From Balneola vulgaris DSM 17893 (GTDB lineage Bacteria; Bacteroidota; Rhodothermia; Balneolales; Balneolaceae): DNA of 64,000 nucleotides. Made by a program: the position numbers and the translations under genes. A model generated the notes under the pieces. The model saw only the letters and a list, made by a program, of their open reading frames with translations. It had not been told where the DNA came from and searched no databases. Shown in pieces: positions 25,977 through 36,795 of this stretch; position 1 is the stretch's first letter; each line of letters starts with the position of its first letter. The stretch spans positions 682,130 to 746,129 of the forward strand of contig NZ_AQXH01000001.1 in the NCBI RefSeq assembly GCF_000375465.1. Reading direction: 5' to 3'.

Positions 25977-26741
25977 ATGCAACCATCTCGCAACTTTGAT
26001 GACCTTATTGAACTAGTAGCTATTCTAAGAAAAGAATGTCCGTGGGATAGGAAACAAACACATTATACGATCAAAGATAATCTTATTGAAGAAGCTTATG
26101 AGGCACTCGATGCCCTAGATAGTGGAGACTTCAACGAGTTCAAAAAAGAATTGGGAGACCTACTCCTACATGTACTATTCCATAGTAAAATAGCTAGCGA
26201 AACGCAGACTTTTGATGTGGGAGATGTGATATACACGCTGATGGATAAACTAATCACACGCCACCCACATGTATTTGGTGATACATCGGTTGATAACGAA
26301 GGCGAAGTAGCTGAAAATTGGGAAAATATTAAGCTCAAAGAGGGTAAAAAGTCGACGCTTGATGGATTGCCTAATCATTTACCAGCTCTCATCAAGGCAC
26401 AGAGAATGCAAGAAAAGGCTGCTAATGTTGGCTTTGACTGGCCCGAGTGGAAAGAAGCTTGGGGAAAATTAGAAGAAGAAATTGACGAGTTTAAGACCAC
26501 CCTCCAAGAACAAGATTTTGAATCTGCCGCTCAGGAATATGGAGACGTGCTCTTCTCGATGGTTAACGTAGCGCGTTACTTTGATCTAAATGCCGAGGAT
26601 AGTTTACGTCAAACAAATTCCAAATTTGAGCGTCGTTTCCGCTATATAGAATTACAGCTTAAGAAAGATAAAAAGGCTTTGAAAGACGCTTCGCTCGAAG
26701 AAATGGACCAATATTGGGAAGAAGCAAAATCTTTAGAATAG
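25977..26741 (+). CDS. mazG: Nucleoside triphosphate pyrophosphohydrolase MazG
   Basis: Hydrolyses (d)NTPs to monophosphates and pyrophosphate, removing damaged nucleotides. With ATG 25977 the protein has 254 residues; a TTG at 25956 would add seven residues but lies within the upstream hairpin, so ATG is preferred. The first MazG domain has ECPWDRKQTHYTIKDNLIEE, then EAYEALDAL and ELGDLLLHV (metal-binding Glu and Asp). The second has EEEIDEFKTTL and EYGDVLFSMVNVARY. Two domains and this length match typical bacterial MazG. Together with maf 3 kb upstream it supplies a second nucleotide-sanitising activity in the same gene run. Confidence 0.95.
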   Translation: MQPSRNFDDLIELVAILRKECPWDRKQTHYTIKDNLIEEAYEALDALDSGDFNEFKKELGDLLLHVLFHSKIASETQTFDVGDVIYTLMDKLITRHPHVFGDTSVDNEGEVAENWENIKLKEGKKSTLDGLPNHLPALIKAQRMQEKAANVGFDWPEWKEAWGKLEEEIDEFKTTLQEQDFESAAQEYGDVLFSMVNVARYFDLNAEDSLRQTNSKFERRFRYIELQLKKDKKALKDASLEEMDQYWEEAKSLE

Positions 26742-26903
26742 ATCGATTTTTGCTTTCGCTCTTCACCCTGAAGTGCAAAAACTTAGTTCTCATTCCCCCC
26801 TTAAAATTAAAGGTGTAATATTTCGTTTCAGAATGAAATTTCACTTAACATTTTCAGCAGATAGTATTATTTTAATATCCTTCTCATGAAAGGAAAGATT
26901 GAT

Positions 26904-26951
26904 GATCCGAAACAAACGCTGAGACAAGAATTTAGGTTTTCATTTCGGATC
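26904..26951. repeat. 9-bp inverted repeat upstream of gltA (GATCCGAAA / TTTCGGATC)
   Basis: Perfect arms at 26904-26912 and 26943-26951, 30 bases apart, located 56 bases before the gltA start. It could be an operator for a dimeric regulator or a leader hairpin; nothing shows which. The rest of the 265-base gap contains no recognised feature. Confidence 0.45.
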
Positions 26952-27006
26952 CCTGTTGAATTCAGGACGCAAGTAATTTATTAAACTTCTAAAATTTGGA
27001 GATCGA

Positions 27007-28176
27007 ATGTCTTCTGGTTTACATACTGGCTTTGACGAGCAAGAATACCCACATATCAATAAGGGCTTAGATGGCATAGTTGCCTTTTCTACCACCAAAA
27101 GTTTCATCGACGGTAAAGTAGGTGATCTGATTTATTCAGGATACCACATCGACACTCTCGCTGAAAATGCTACTTTTGAAGAAGTATGCTTTTTACTTTG
27201 GAACGATCGTCTACCGAACAGCCAAGAACTTGAAGATCTAAAAGCTAAGCTAATCGACAAGCGTGAGCTGCCAGAATCTGTTTTAAATTACATTAAAACA
27301 ACGAGCACTGATGCAGAACCAATGAGTGTTCTTCGTTCGGCAGTTTCTATGTTAGCTGATAGTGATCCTACTTTCGGTAAATTCGACGAAGCACTATTCA
27401 TGGAACAAGCGATTTCTATTACCGCTCGTATCCCTTCTATTATTGCTGCATTCGACAGAGTTCGCAAAGGCAAAGAAATTGTAGCTCCTCTTAAAGAAGG
27501 AAGCACTGCCTTTAACTTCTTGTACATGCTTAATGGCGAAAAACCAGGTGAACAAGCTGAAAAGACTATGGACCTTTGCTTGATCTTACACGCAGAGCAT
27601 GGTATGAACGCTTCTACCTTCACTTGCCGCACCATTTGTGCAACCATGAGTGACATGTACTCTGCTGTTACTGGTGCTATTGGCGCGCTTAAAGGGCCAT
27701 TACACGGTGGTGCAAACACAGCCGTAATGAACACTCTTTTAGAGCTTGCTGAGCAAGGCGACGATGCTGATGCTGTAGCATTCACTAAAAAGAAGTTAGA
27801 GAACAAAGAAAAAATGATGGGCTTTGGCCACCGTGTTTACAAAGTATTTGATCCACGTGGTTACCACCTTCAAAAAATGGCGAAGGCATTATCAGAAGAA
27901 ACAGGCCACGAGAATTTATACCGTTGGTCGATGGATATGCTAAACACCATGAAAGAAGAAAAGAACATCGACCCTAACGTTGATTTCTTCTCTGCTACAG
28001 TATATTACTCTATCGGTATTCAGCCAGACTTATACACGGCTATTTTTGCTATGAGTAGAGTTTCTGGATGGACAGGCCATTTTGTTGAACAAGCAGCGAA
28101 TAACCGCCTAATCAGACCTCGTGCATTGTACGTAGGTGAGAAAAATCTTGACTGGGTTCCAGTTGAAGAAAGATAA
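27007..28176 (+). CDS. gltA: Citrate synthase
   Basis: A 389-residue TCA-cycle enzyme joining acetyl-CoA and oxaloacetate. Catalytic residues are visible: H233 in PLHGGANTAVM, H275 in MGFGHRVYK and D326 in NVDFFSATVYYSIG. H198 in AEHGMNAS is the additional conserved His. The length fits the short (Bacillus/archaeal-like) citrate synthases rather than the longer 430-residue type; 2-methylcitrate synthase is a possible alternative in this size class. GGAG precedes the ATG by 6 bases. A strong terminator follows, so it is a single-gene unit. Confidence 0.94.
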   Translation: MSSGLHTGFDEQEYPHINKGLDGIVAFSTTKSFIDGKVGDLIYSGYHIDTLAENATFEEVCFLLWNDRLPNSQELEDLKAKLIDKRELPESVLNYIKTTSTDAEPMSVLRSAVSMLADSDPTFGKFDEALFMEQAISITARIPSIIAAFDRVRKGKEIVAPLKEGSTAFNFLYMLNGEKPGEQAEKTMDLCLILHAEHGMNASTFTCRTICATMSDMYSAVTGAIGALKGPLHGGANTAVMNTLLELAEQGDDADAVAFTKKKLENKEKMMGFGHRVYKVFDPRGYHLQKMAKALSEETGHENLYRWSMDMLNTMKEEKNIDPNVDFFSATVYYSIGIQPDLYTAIFAMSRVSGWTGHFVEQAANNRLIRPRALYVGEKNLDWVPVEER

Positions 28177-28196
28177 TTAAAGCTTTTAGCTCTTCG

Positions 28197-28236
28197 AGGC
28201 TCGAGATTGTTTAATTACAACTCGAGCCTTTTTTTA
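28197..28236 (+). terminator. Intrinsic terminator of gltA
   Basis: Stem AGGCTCGAG/CTCGAGCCT, a further TTGT/ACAA inner helix, and a run of seven T directly after. It begins 20 bases after the gltA stop. Confidence 0.92.
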
Positions 28237-28251
28237 TGCCTTGAATTGAAT

Positions 28252-31143
28252 TTAATTCACCCAACTAGCCACTTCGGTAGGCTTAAATCGAATTCTAAAT
28301 AGTGTGCCTAAATCCTCTTTCGAGTGCCATTCAAAGGTACCCTCAAGTTGATCGGTAAGTGTTTTAACTAAGGTCATACCTAATGAATTTAGCTGATCAA
28401 TGTCGAAATCATCGGGCAATCCTTTACCATTATCACATACTTCGAACACAATGTTTCCATCTTGTTCTTTAGAAAGATGAAGACTAATTACACCTTCCCC
28501 AGATTCAGTAAAAGCATATTTGAAAGCATTTATGATCAATTCATTGGCTAGTATACCAAAGGGAACGGCATGGTTAACATTTAGAGTAATACGATCACCT
28601 ATTACTTCCACTTTTATTTCTCTATCATCACGACGATAGGTATCATAAATGTCTGAAGAAAGTTTTTCCAGATACTCTTTAATCTCTATAGAACTAAACA
28701 AATCATTTTGATATAACCTTTCGTGGATAGTTGCAATCGATTTTATCCTCGATTGACTTTCCTTCAAAATGTCTAGCATTCTATCGTCGTTTGTATACAT
28801 AGATTGAAGTACAAATAATCCTGAAATCACCGCTAGGTTATTTTTCACACGGTGATGGATTTCTTTTATAAGAATATCTTTCTCAGCAATTGACTCCTCT
28901 AATTGGCGTTGATAGTTCGTTAAATGAGTCACATCTGTAGCAGTACCGAGGCAGCCCACAACAATACCCTCATTGTCGTAAATAGGATGTGCTTTACCTG
29001 ATAAATACCTTAAATCCCCATCTTTAGTTATCATCTGAAGTGGAAAGGTATCAAATGATTTTCCAGCCATTACATTTAGATGAACATCGATAGTTTCACT
29101 AGCTATGGATTCTGGGATTAAGGGTATAAACGACTTTCCAGTGAGCTCGCTAGGTGAATATCCTAAAATTTCATTACATGCATTATTTATAAATGTGAAA
29201 TTTCCTAATCCATCAATACGCCAGATAAGATCATGGGAAGCCTCAACTAAAGAACGGTATTTCTGTTCACTATTAATGAGCTCTTGATCTATTTTCTTTT
29301 TCTCAGTGATATCCTCCGATAAGATCATTAATGAATGAATATTTCCATCTTCATCTTCAATTGGAGTTACAAATTCCTTGAGATGAATCGTTGATCCGTT
29401 TTTGCGAGCTCGAGCTATTTCTAATATTTGAGATTTATTTTCAGAGAATAGTTTTGCTAAATTGTTTTGAAACTCTTCTTTTTTATCCTCAGGTACATAG
29501 GGTAATACTTTCCCTATTACCTCGCTCTTAGACCATCCAAATATTTTTTCTGCGGTTTCGTTCCAAAAATTTATCACAACCCCTTTTCTATCAACCATCA
29601 TAAGTCCAACCGGAGCGCTGTTAATAAGAGTATTTAAAATTTTATTGGTTTTCAGTAGTTCCTTTTCGTACTCATGCTTTTGAGTTACATTGGTAACTAG
29701 AACGATATTCGCCTTTTCATCTCCAATGGTGATATACCTAGCATGAATATCTACCGTGTATTTTCTACCGTTTTTAGCTAAATGAGTAATATTTTGATAG
29801 TATCGTGTACCATCAAATTCCACTACATAGCGTTTCATCTGCCTTTTGTATTCTTCAATATCTTTTTGTGGACGAAGATCATAAGAGTGCATATTCTTAA
29901 ACTCTTCCTCGGTGTACCCATACATTTCTAGAGAAGCATTATTAACCCCGATAATTCTATCGGTATCAACGTTAAACATGATCATAGGAATGGGGCTATG
30001 ATCGAAAAGGAACTTATACTTCTCTTCACTCTTTTGAAGCTCTAAGACTCGATTTTTTCGTTCTGTAATATCTTGAAATGAACCAATAATACTAACCACT
30101 TTGTCCCCTTCAAATACAGGTATACCGGTAGCTCTACACCATTTTTGGTTCCCTTTGTGTGTTATAATCTCAACTTCAATATCGAAAGGGATCCCTTCTT
30201 CAGCTTCACTTAAAGCCTTTTGGGCTACGGGCACTGAGTTTGGTGCCAGAAATACTTCGTCGCTATCTACAGCTGGGTCAAACTCATCTTTGGTGACCTC
30301 ATAGATCGAATACATCTCATCAGTCCATACTTCCTTTTTCGTCACTACATCACGTTCCCAGCCAGCCATCTTTGCAATACGTCCACTTTCTTCAAAAAGA
30401 GTCTTATACTTAAAGATTTCACTTACATCTTCTAGGGTAGTGATAACGAACTTTTGAACCACACTGCCTAAACTTTTATAATGAATTATAGACTCAAAAA
30501 AGCTTCCATCCTTTCTTATAAACTTTCTTTGAGCATCCGTTTTAACCCATTCTTGTGATTCTGCTTGTAATACTTTTTTATACGATTCTTTTTCAACCTC
30601 AGCTAAATCATCGGGAAGTAATTCATAGATTGATGTATTTAAAAGCTCGTCGAATTTATAGCCTGTCATTTGGCAGTAAGCTTCATTCACTTTAAGAATT
30701 CGACCTTCTTCGTCTGTAATTCTGACGCCTAGTTGGCTCTCAAAAACCTCTTCTAATAACTGATAATTATGTGAGAACTCATGTTGTTTTGATAGAGCAC
30801 TCAGCTCTCTTTTCAAAGCAAATAATAGTTTTAAGGTATTATTTACATCGATGTAATCTTTGGCACCAATAGATAGTGCGTTGAGCAGCTCACTTTCTTC
30901 TTCTTGATCGGTAATTAAAATGGTGGGGATATTCAGAGAATCTCTCGATTCATCTATTAGCCAATCTACAGTTGGGTATTCACAAATAACAATAGTGTAA
31001 TTTGGCTTAAGTGCAGCCTTTACCTCTTTCTGAGCATGAATGAGCACAAATTCATGGCACAGGTCATGTTCCTCAAAAAAAGATGTTAAACTAATCGCTT
31101 TTTGAGGATCTTTAGTAACCAATAAAACCCTTATATCATTCAT
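28252..31143 (-). CDS. Multi-PAS sensor histidine kinase (HisKA_2 type) with degenerate receiver-like N-terminus
   Basis: ATG 31143 gives 963 residues and starts exactly at a receiver-like domain; a GTG 69 bases upstream would add an unrelated stretch, so it is not used. Residues 1-115 look like a response-regulator fold, but the phospho-Asp position reads VICEYPTV and the KP motif is missing. Five PAS domains follow (about 129-240, 250-362, 374-490, 501-613, 627-742). The kinase has EIHHRVKNN (761-769, the phosphorylated His), N-box NELIINAFKYAF (867-878) and DNGKGLPDDF (904-913). No TM helix is seen, so it should be a soluble sensor. No response regulator is adjacent. It is 26 bases from leuS. 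Confidence 0.9.
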   Translation of the reverse strand: MNDIRVLLVTKDPQKAISLTSFFEEHDLCHEFVLIHAQKEVKAALKPNYTIVICEYPTVDWLIDESRDSLNIPTILITDQEEESELLNALSIGAKDYIDVNNTLKLLFALKRELSALSKQHEFSHNYQLLEEVFESQLGVRITDEEGRILKVNEAYCQMTGYKFDELLNTSIYELLPDDLAEVEKESYKKVLQAESQEWVKTDAQRKFIRKDGSFFESIIHYKSLGSVVQKFVITTLEDVSEIFKYKTLFEESGRIAKMAGWERDVVTKKEVWTDEMYSIYEVTKDEFDPAVDSDEVFLAPNSVPVAQKALSEAEEGIPFDIEVEIITHKGNQKWCRATGIPVFEGDKVVSIIGSFQDITERKNRVLELQKSEEKYKFLFDHSPIPMIMFNVDTDRIIGVNNASLEMYGYTEEEFKNMHSYDLRPQKDIEEYKRQMKRYVVEFDGTRYYQNITHLAKNGRKYTVDIHARYITIGDEKANIVLVTNVTQKHEYEKELLKTNKILNTLINSAPVGLMMVDRKGVVINFWNETAEKIFGWSKSEVIGKVLPYVPEDKKEEFQNNLAKLFSENKSQILEIARARKNGSTIHLKEFVTPIEDEDGNIHSLMILSEDITEKKKIDQELINSEQKYRSLVEASHDLIWRIDGLGNFTFINNACNEILGYSPSELTGKSFIPLIPESIASETIDVHLNVMAGKSFDTFPLQMITKDGDLRYLSGKAHPIYDNEGIVVGCLGTATDVTHLTNYQRQLEESIAEKDILIKEIHHRVKNNLAVISGLFVLQSMYTNDDRMLDILKESQSRIKSIATIHERLYQNDLFSSIEIKEYLEKLSSDIYDTYRRDDREIKVEVIGDRITLNVNHAVPFGILANELIINAFKYAFTESGEGVISLHLSKEQDGNIVFEVCDNGKGLPDDFDIDQLNSLGMTLVKTLTDQLEGTFEWHSKEDLGTLFRIRFKPTEVASWVN

Positions 31144-31238
31144 CCAATATAACTGTGTAATTCCCAATAATTGATATCTTATCGGTAAATCTACACATTG
31201 GCGAAGAAACACATTGGATTGTTAGAAAGAAATAATTT

Positions 31239-33824
31239 CTATGAAGGTTTTATCACAATATTTATAATTCTTTGCGGCACAAAGATTTCCTTAATGATAG
31301 TTGCCCCGTCTAAGTAATCTTTAACCTTTTCATCTTGCTTAGCTAAGCCCAATACAAAGTCCTTATCCATGGCTTTATCAGCAGGTACAGAAAGATTACT
31401 TCTAACCTTTCCATTAATTTGAACTGGATACGTTACCGAATCCTCTTTCAAATACTCTTCATTGAATGCTGGCCATTGCTGGTATGCTATGCCTTTTTCA
31501 TTACCAAGTAGAACCCACAATTCTTCTGAAATATGTGGAGCAAATGGTGCGAGTAACTGAATAAAGGTCGAAGCCACTTCTTTCGATATTTCATCCCAAG
31601 AATACGCTTCGTTGGTAAATATCATAAGAGCTGAAATAGCGGTATTGAACCTCATTTCTTCGATATCTTCAGATACCTTTTTAATAGCTTCATGTAATGC
31701 TTTCAGCTGTTCTTTTGATGGTACTTTATCAACAACCTTAGCATTTAGTTCTCCAGTTTGATCGTTGATAAGTAATCGCCAAACTCTGTTTAGAAAGCGG
31801 TTTACCCCTTCAACACCTTTAGTACTCCAAGGCTTTACTTGTTCTAAAGGGCCCATAAACATTTCATAAAGGCGAAGCGAATCCGCACCATATTCATCTA
31901 TGATATGATCAGGATTGATTACATTCCCTCTACTTTTCGACATTTTATGAGCACGGGCATCAATGCGAAGCTTTGTACCCTTAATTACAAAACCATCTCC
32001 TTTCTTCTCTACTTGATCATCTGATAATTTAATGGGTAGAGCTTCTTCATCGGCTTCATTTGCTGAAATCCACTGACCGTCTTTCTTATAGCCGGTGTAT
32101 TCCATTTCACCAAGAATCATCCCTTGATTCACAAGCTTTTGAAATGGCTCTTTTGTTGAAAGGATACCACAATCGAATAATACCTTATGCCAAAAACGAG
32201 CATATAATAAATGAAGCACAGCATGCTCAGCTCCACCTACATACAAGTCAACCGGCATCCAATACTTTTCATAATCAGGATCTACAGGTCCGCCATCAAA
32301 ATCTGGAGAGATATAACGTAAGTAGTACCAACATGAACCGGCCCATTGAGGCATGGTATTGGTTTCTCTAAGTGCAGGCTTCCCTGTATCAGGATCGGTT
32401 GTATTCACCCATTGTTTAGCGTTTGCTAATGGTGGTTCACCTGTACCTGTAGGCTCATATTTTTCAACTTCTGGTAATTCTAAAGGAAGGTGAGACTCAG
32501 GAATAGCTTTAGCTTCGCCATCAACATGAATAATTGGGAAAGGTTCGCCCCAATATCTCTGACGGGAGAATAACCAATCGCGAAGTTTATAGTTTACAGC
32601 TTTCTTCCCTGCACCTTGTTCTTCGAGCCAATCGATAATCTTCTCTTTGGCTTCGTCAATTTCCAAACCATTCAGGAATTCACTGTTAATGGCAGGCCCA
32701 TTGCCCGTATAGGCCTTCCCTTCAAAGCCCTCTTCAGGTTGAACGGTTCGTACAATCGGTAGATCAAATTTTTCTGCAAACTCCCAATCACGCTCATCCT
32801 GTGCTGGTACGGCCATAATAGCACCCGTACCGTAACTGATTAGCACATAGTCCGCAATCCAAATAGGAATTTCCTTTCCATTCGCCGGATTAATCGCATA
32901 TGCACCTGTAAATACACCAGTCTTCTCTTTCGATAATTCTTGGCGGTCTAAATCTGATTTTAATTCAGACTGAGCTTTATACTCGGCTACGGCATCTTTA
33001 TGCTCTTCCGTTGTAATCTCTTCAACTAAATGATGTTCTGGAGCTATTACCATATAAGTAGCACCAAAAATGGTATCTGGGCGCGTTGTAAATACAGTCA
33101 GTTTGTCTTCAAAACCTTGAATCTGGAAATCAACTTCAGCACCAATAGATTTCCCAATCCAGTTGCGTTGCATTTCTTTCAGTGAATCTGGCCAGTCTAG
33201 ATCTTCTAAATCTTCAAGAAGTCGCTCAGCGTATTCTGTGATTTTTAAAACCCACTGCCGCATCGGTTTTCTAACTACTGGATACCCACCAACTTCACTC
33301 TTACCATCAATTACTTCTTCATTGGCTAACACTGTTCCTAACTCAGGACACCAGTTTACAGCCACTTCATCTTCATAAGCTAAACCGCGTTCAAATAACT
33401 TTAAAAAGATCCATTGAGTCCATTTAAAGTAATTTGGGTCAGTGGTATTTACTTCACGATCCCAATCATAACTAAAACCAATCGCTTGAAGCTGCTCACG
33501 GAATTTGTTGATATTTCTTTCGGTCGTAATTCGAGGATGCGTCCCTGTTTTTACCGCATACTGCTCGGCTGGTAGTCCAAAAGCATCCCATCCGATTGGA
33601 TGAAGAACGTTAAATCCTTTCATTCGCTTATAGCGCGCAATGATATCCGTAGCTGTATAACCTTCAGGATGCCCTACATGTAAGCCCGCACCACTTGGGT
33701 AAGGAAACATATCCAATACGTAATACTTGGGTTTCGACTTATCTGTTGGGGTCTTAAAAGTCTTATTTTCTAGCCAGTATTTTTGCCATTTGGTTTCTAT
33801 GGCGGATGGATCGTAGGAATGCAT
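31239..33824 (-). CDS. leuS: Leucyl-tRNA synthetase
   Basis: An 861-residue class I synthetase charging tRNA-Leu. The ATP site shows [16 protein letters not shown] (HVGH at 49-52) and [15 protein letters not shown] (KMSKS). The CP1 editing domain has [20 protein letters not shown], with the threonine-rich editing motif, and the zinc-type insertion is of the bacterial kind. Length agrees with bacterial LeuS. It lies upstream of the PAS kinase on the same strand, across a 95-base gap, and diverges from the DUF885 gene across 171 bases. Confidence 0.98.
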   Translation of the reverse strand: MHSYDPSAIETKWQKYWLENKTFKTPTDKSKPKYYVLDMFPYPSGAGLHVGHPEGYTATDIIARYKRMKGFNVLHPIGWDAFGLPAEQYAVKTGTHPRITTERNINKFREQLQAIGFSYDWDREVNTTDPNYFKWTQWIFLKLFERGLAYEDEVAVNWCPELGTVLANEEVIDGKSEVGGYPVVRKPMRQWVLKITEYAERLLEDLEDLDWPDSLKEMQRNWIGKSIGAEVDFQIQGFEDKLTVFTTRPDTIFGATYMVIAPEHHLVEEITTEEHKDAVAEYKAQSELKSDLDRQELSKEKTGVFTGAYAINPANGKEIPIWIADYVLISYGTGAIMAVPAQDERDWEFAEKFDLPIVRTVQPEEGFEGKAYTGNGPAINSEFLNGLEIDEAKEKIIDWLEEQGAGKKAVNYKLRDWLFSRQRYWGEPFPIIHVDGEAKAIPESHLPLELPEVEKYEPTGTGEPPLANAKQWVNTTDPDTGKPALRETNTMPQWAGSCWYYLRYISPDFDGGPVDPDYEKYWMPVDLYVGGAEHAVLHLLYARFWHKVLFDCGILSTKEPFQKLVNQGMILGEMEYTGYKKDGQWISANEADEEALPIKLSDDQVEKKGDGFVIKGTKLRIDARAHKMSKSRGNVINPDHIIDEYGADSLRLYEMFMGPLEQVKPWSTKGVEGVNRFLNRVWRLLINDQTGELNAKVVDKVPSKEQLKALHEAIKKVSEDIEEMRFNTAISALMIFTNEAYSWDEISKEVASTFIQLLAPFAPHISEELWVLLGNEKGIAYQQWPAFNEEYLKEDSVTYPVQINGKVRSNLSVPADKAMDKDFVLGLAKQDEKVKDYLDGATIIKEIFVPQRIINIVIKPS

Positions 33825-33995
33825 TTAGATGATTTTATTTCAAAATTCGTATCTCCATAAGATAAAACAATCCTACTAAACCTTTGGAATAGTTTTGTGA
33901 TAAAAATGGCACCAATCTATACTCTTTTACAATCTTAATAGGTAAGGCATCTTAGAATTTCTTTCTTTTAGGTGAGTTTTTAAATCAATTGAATT

Positions 33996-35717
33996 ATGAA
34001 AAGAACGAATATTTTCCTCTCACTTATTTTAGCAGTTATAATGAGTCTACCATCGGCTCAAGCTACGAGCTTCAATTCGTCTATTGAAGACCTTATAACC
34101 GTATATAGGGCAGACTATGGGGCCTTATCTCGTAAGTACGCAGTTCAACCTTCTACAGAATATTTTGAGCGCTTTGATACCTTTTATGATACATGGCTCA
34201 ACAAGCTTGATGACATCAACTTCAATAGCCTCTCTCAAGCTCAAAAAGTAGATTATCTCCTTTTTAAAAATGAACTCTCTAAAGAGCAATACTTTCTCCA
34301 AGCTGAAGAGAAAAGATATGCCGCTATTCTAAATTATTTACCAAACACTGCCCCCATCCTTGAGTTCATAAATAAACGACGAGTAGGAACTTCTATGGAT
34401 GGCAAAGAGGTAGCTACCCTTTTTAACACTTGGACTCAATCAGTTACTGCTAAACATGAAGCACTTAAAAACTCAGAGTTATTGGCTAAACGAGAAGCTC
34501 AGTATCTCTCTAGAACCATAAATGCATTGCAAAAAGGTATTGAAGAAGCCTACGGCTTTTACTTCGGCTATGATCCTGATTTCACCTGGTGGGTGGAAGG
34601 CCCACATGCCACATTGAAATCTACGTTTGATAAATACGCTGAAAGTGCCGCCAAGCACTTCGATGGAAAGGCTGAAGCTGTAGATAAAAGTGGAATTGTA
34701 GGAAGTCCAATTGGGCGAGAAGAAATCATCAAACGTCTTCAATTTGAAATGATTTCCTATACTCCTGAAGAATTGATTGCCATTGCAGAAAAACAGTATG
34801 AATGGACCTACAGTGAAATGATAAAAGCTTCTAAGGAACTGGGATTCGGAAATAATTGGAAAGAAGCCTTAGAGCATGTAAAAACAACCTATGTACCCGA
34901 AGGTGAGCAACCTGCCTTGGTAAAAGTTCTAGCTGAAGAAGCCGTAGATTTCCTAGAAAACAAAGATCTTGTAACGGTACCCGAATTAGCCAAAGAAACA
35001 TGGCGAATGGTGATGCTAAGTCCTGAGTGGCAAAAAATAGCACCCTTCTTTTTAGGTGGAGAAACCGTGCGTATTGCATACCCCACCAATACCATGTCGC
35101 ATGACGAAAAGATGATGAGCATGAGGGGTAATAACCCACACTTTTCTAAAGCGGTAGTACATCACGAATTAATTCCTGGGCATCATTTACAACAGTTTAT
35201 GAACCAACGATATGAAACCCATCGCCGACTATTTGGCACTCCTTTTTGGACAGAAGGCTGGGCTTTGTATTGGGAGTTTGTACTTTGGAACAAAGGATTT
35301 CCTAATTCACCCGAGGATAAAATCGGTATGCTGTACTGGCGAATGCACCGTGCAGCTCGAATTGTATTCTCACTTAATTATCACTTAGGGAAATGGACCC
35401 CTCAGCAGTGCATCGATTACTTAGTTGAGAATGTTGGCCATGAATATGCGAATGCCGAAGCCGAAGTTCGCCGTTCTTTTGAAGGAAACTATGGTCCATT
35501 ATATCAAATTGCGTACATGGTAGGTGCTATGCAGTTTTACTCACTTCGCATGGAAGTAGTTGATAGCGGTAACATGCCTGAGAAAGCGTTTCATGATGCT
35601 ATACTTCAACAAAACAGTATACCGGTGGCTATGGTGAAGGCATTATTAACCAACCAAAAGTTGTCGAAAGACTTTACATCAAACTGGGAGTTCGGTAACT
35701 ATCTAGATGGGATCTAA
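33996..35717 (+). CDS. DUF885 family exported metallopeptidase-like protein
   Basis: A 573-residue protein with a signal peptide (LILAVIMSLPSAQA). The family zinc motif is present as VHHELIPGHHLQQFM (HExxxGH), followed about 30 residues later by WTEGWALYWE, whose Glu is the likely third ligand. Other family features include EVRRSFEGNYGPLYQIAYMVG near the C-terminus. DUF885 proteins are predicted periplasmic peptidases of the gluzincin type. It is a single gene facing the end of the long leftward operon, only 9 bases from the LuxC-like stop. The substrate is unknown. Confidence 0.88.
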   Translation: MKRTNIFLSLILAVIMSLPSAQATSFNSSIEDLITVYRADYGALSRKYAVQPSTEYFERFDTFYDTWLNKLDDINFNSLSQAQKVDYLLFKNELSKEQYFLQAEEKRYAAILNYLPNTAPILEFINKRRVGTSMDGKEVATLFNTWTQSVTAKHEALKNSELLAKREAQYLSRTINALQKGIEEAYGFYFGYDPDFTWWVEGPHATLKSTFDKYAESAAKHFDGKAEAVDKSGIVGSPIGREEIIKRLQFEMISYTPEELIAIAEKQYEWTYSEMIKASKELGFGNNWKEALEHVKTTYVPEGEQPALVKVLAEEAVDFLENKDLVTVPELAKETWRMVMLSPEWQKIAPFFLGGETVRIAYPTNTMSHDEKMMSMRGNNPHFSKAVVHHELIPGHHLQQFMNQRYETHRRLFGTPFWTEGWALYWEFVLWNKGFPNSPEDKIGMLYWRMHRAARIVFSLNYHLGKWTPQQCIDYLVENVGHEYANAEAEVRRSFEGNYGPLYQIAYMVGAMQFYSLRMEVVDSGNMPEKAFHDAILQQNSIPVAMVKALLTNQKLSKDFTSNWEFGNYLDGI

Positions 35718-35726
35718 CAATATCTG

Positions 35727-36785
35727 TTACTTTTTGATTATTGAAGAAATAACCTCAATTCCATCGGGTTGCCACCATAAATTTGGTGATTGAGCCGTAC
35801 TCAGCCATTCTGTGCTAGTTCCTTCTATGGGATTACCGGACGAATATACCGTCTGTACGGCTTCACCGAATTTAGCCTTCAGTGCTTTGAGGGTTGAAAC
35901 ATCGCCTTGCACCCAGTGAAGGGTAAAATCATCACTCGGAAATTCATCAGTAGCTTGTATAAGGAAATCATCTAACCACGCCTGATCTCGATTTATAGCT
36001 TTGTTATATGCAAATTGGTAAGCCAGCTTAGGAGTTGGTTTTTGATGCTGTGGGTTCTTCAACCAAAATTCCTCTACATAGTCCGTAAAATGACATTTTA
36101 CTTTACTGAGAGTATATGGACTTACAATTACGGCTACCGAACGACACCCCTTTCCTCCATACCTGAACACCGACTCAATCATATCCCTCAAGGTCTGTGG
36201 ATCTTCATTTTCTAAATACGCCATAGAAAATTTAGCTGTTCGGATTATATAATCGGTGCTCCCAGTTACGGCATTTAAAGTCACTAAGCGTTCTTTAACC
36301 ACATCCACTGATTCCTTTGAACCAGCAAATAAAACCTTATCAGCATTCAAATCCGAAAAATCTGATAATTCTGTTGAGTATTCTTTTAAGTTCTCTACCT
36401 CAAAGGCTCTTAATATCTTTAAATAACTTGCTAAGAGATAAGGGTCTTTGGAAGAAAGCTTTCCGTAATAGTTTGCGCCACTTAATACACATCCAAGAGC
36501 ATCTTGAAAACCAACAAGTGGTAGATTTCCAGCGTGCAAACAAAGTACTTTTCGACCTTTAGCATTTACCTGCTCCGATAATTGTGCCCGTTTTGCCCAT
36601 TCAGAAATCTGCCCTTGATCTACTTTTTGTTTTAAACTTCTGATTTGAAATTTGATGTCCTCAAAGCTGAATAGGCCTTCTTCAACAGTCCGCTCAATGG
36701 CTTGCTTCAAGTCTGCATTATCAGGTTGCAACCACTCTTTAGTAGCTTGTTCAATAAGTATTATATGTGATTTAACATCCTTCAT
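35727..36785 (-). CDS. Acyl-CoA reductase, LuxC-like
   Basis: A 352-residue member of the aldehyde-dehydrogenase-fold acyl-CoA reductases related to LuxC, which make fatty aldehydes from activated acyl groups. The N-terminal half has LHAGNLPLVGFQD (84-96) and YYGKLSSKDP. The segment FRYGGKGCRSVAVI offers C214 as the likely nucleophile. V. harveyi LuxC is longer (about 480 residues), so this is a compact form. It is the last gene of the gatB operon and follows the LuxE-like gene by 10 bases. No luciferase genes (luxAB) are in the window, so the aldehyde probably serves lipid or pigment metabolism. The activity is inferred from family resemblance. Confidence 0.78.
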   Translation of the reverse strand: MKDVKSHIILIEQATKEWLQPDNADLKQAIERTVEEGLFSFEDIKFQIRSLKQKVDQGQISEWAKRAQLSEQVNAKGRKVLCLHAGNLPLVGFQDALGCVLSGANYYGKLSSKDPYLLASYLKILRAFEVENLKEYSTELSDFSDLNADKVLFAGSKESVDVVKERLVTLNAVTGSTDYIIRTAKFSMAYLENEDPQTLRDMIESVFRYGGKGCRSVAVIVSPYTLSKVKCHFTDYVEEFWLKNPQHQKPTPKLAYQFAYNKAINRDQAWLDDFLIQATDEFPSDDFTLHWVQGDVSTLKALKAKFGEAVQTVYSSGNPIEGTSTEWLSTAQSPNLWWQPDGIEVISSIIKK

Positions 36786-36795
36786 GAAAGCACAT

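Noticed and set aside
26886-26984. 32-codon open frame between mazG and gltA
   Set aside because: It has no clear ribosome-binding site, overlaps an inverted repeat and has no recognisable protein features. A leader peptide remains possible but cannot be supported.
28252-31212. Longer start of the PAS kinase at GTG 31212
   Set aside because: The extra 23 residues do not belong to any visible domain and the ATG at 31143 fits the beginning of the receiver-like fold.
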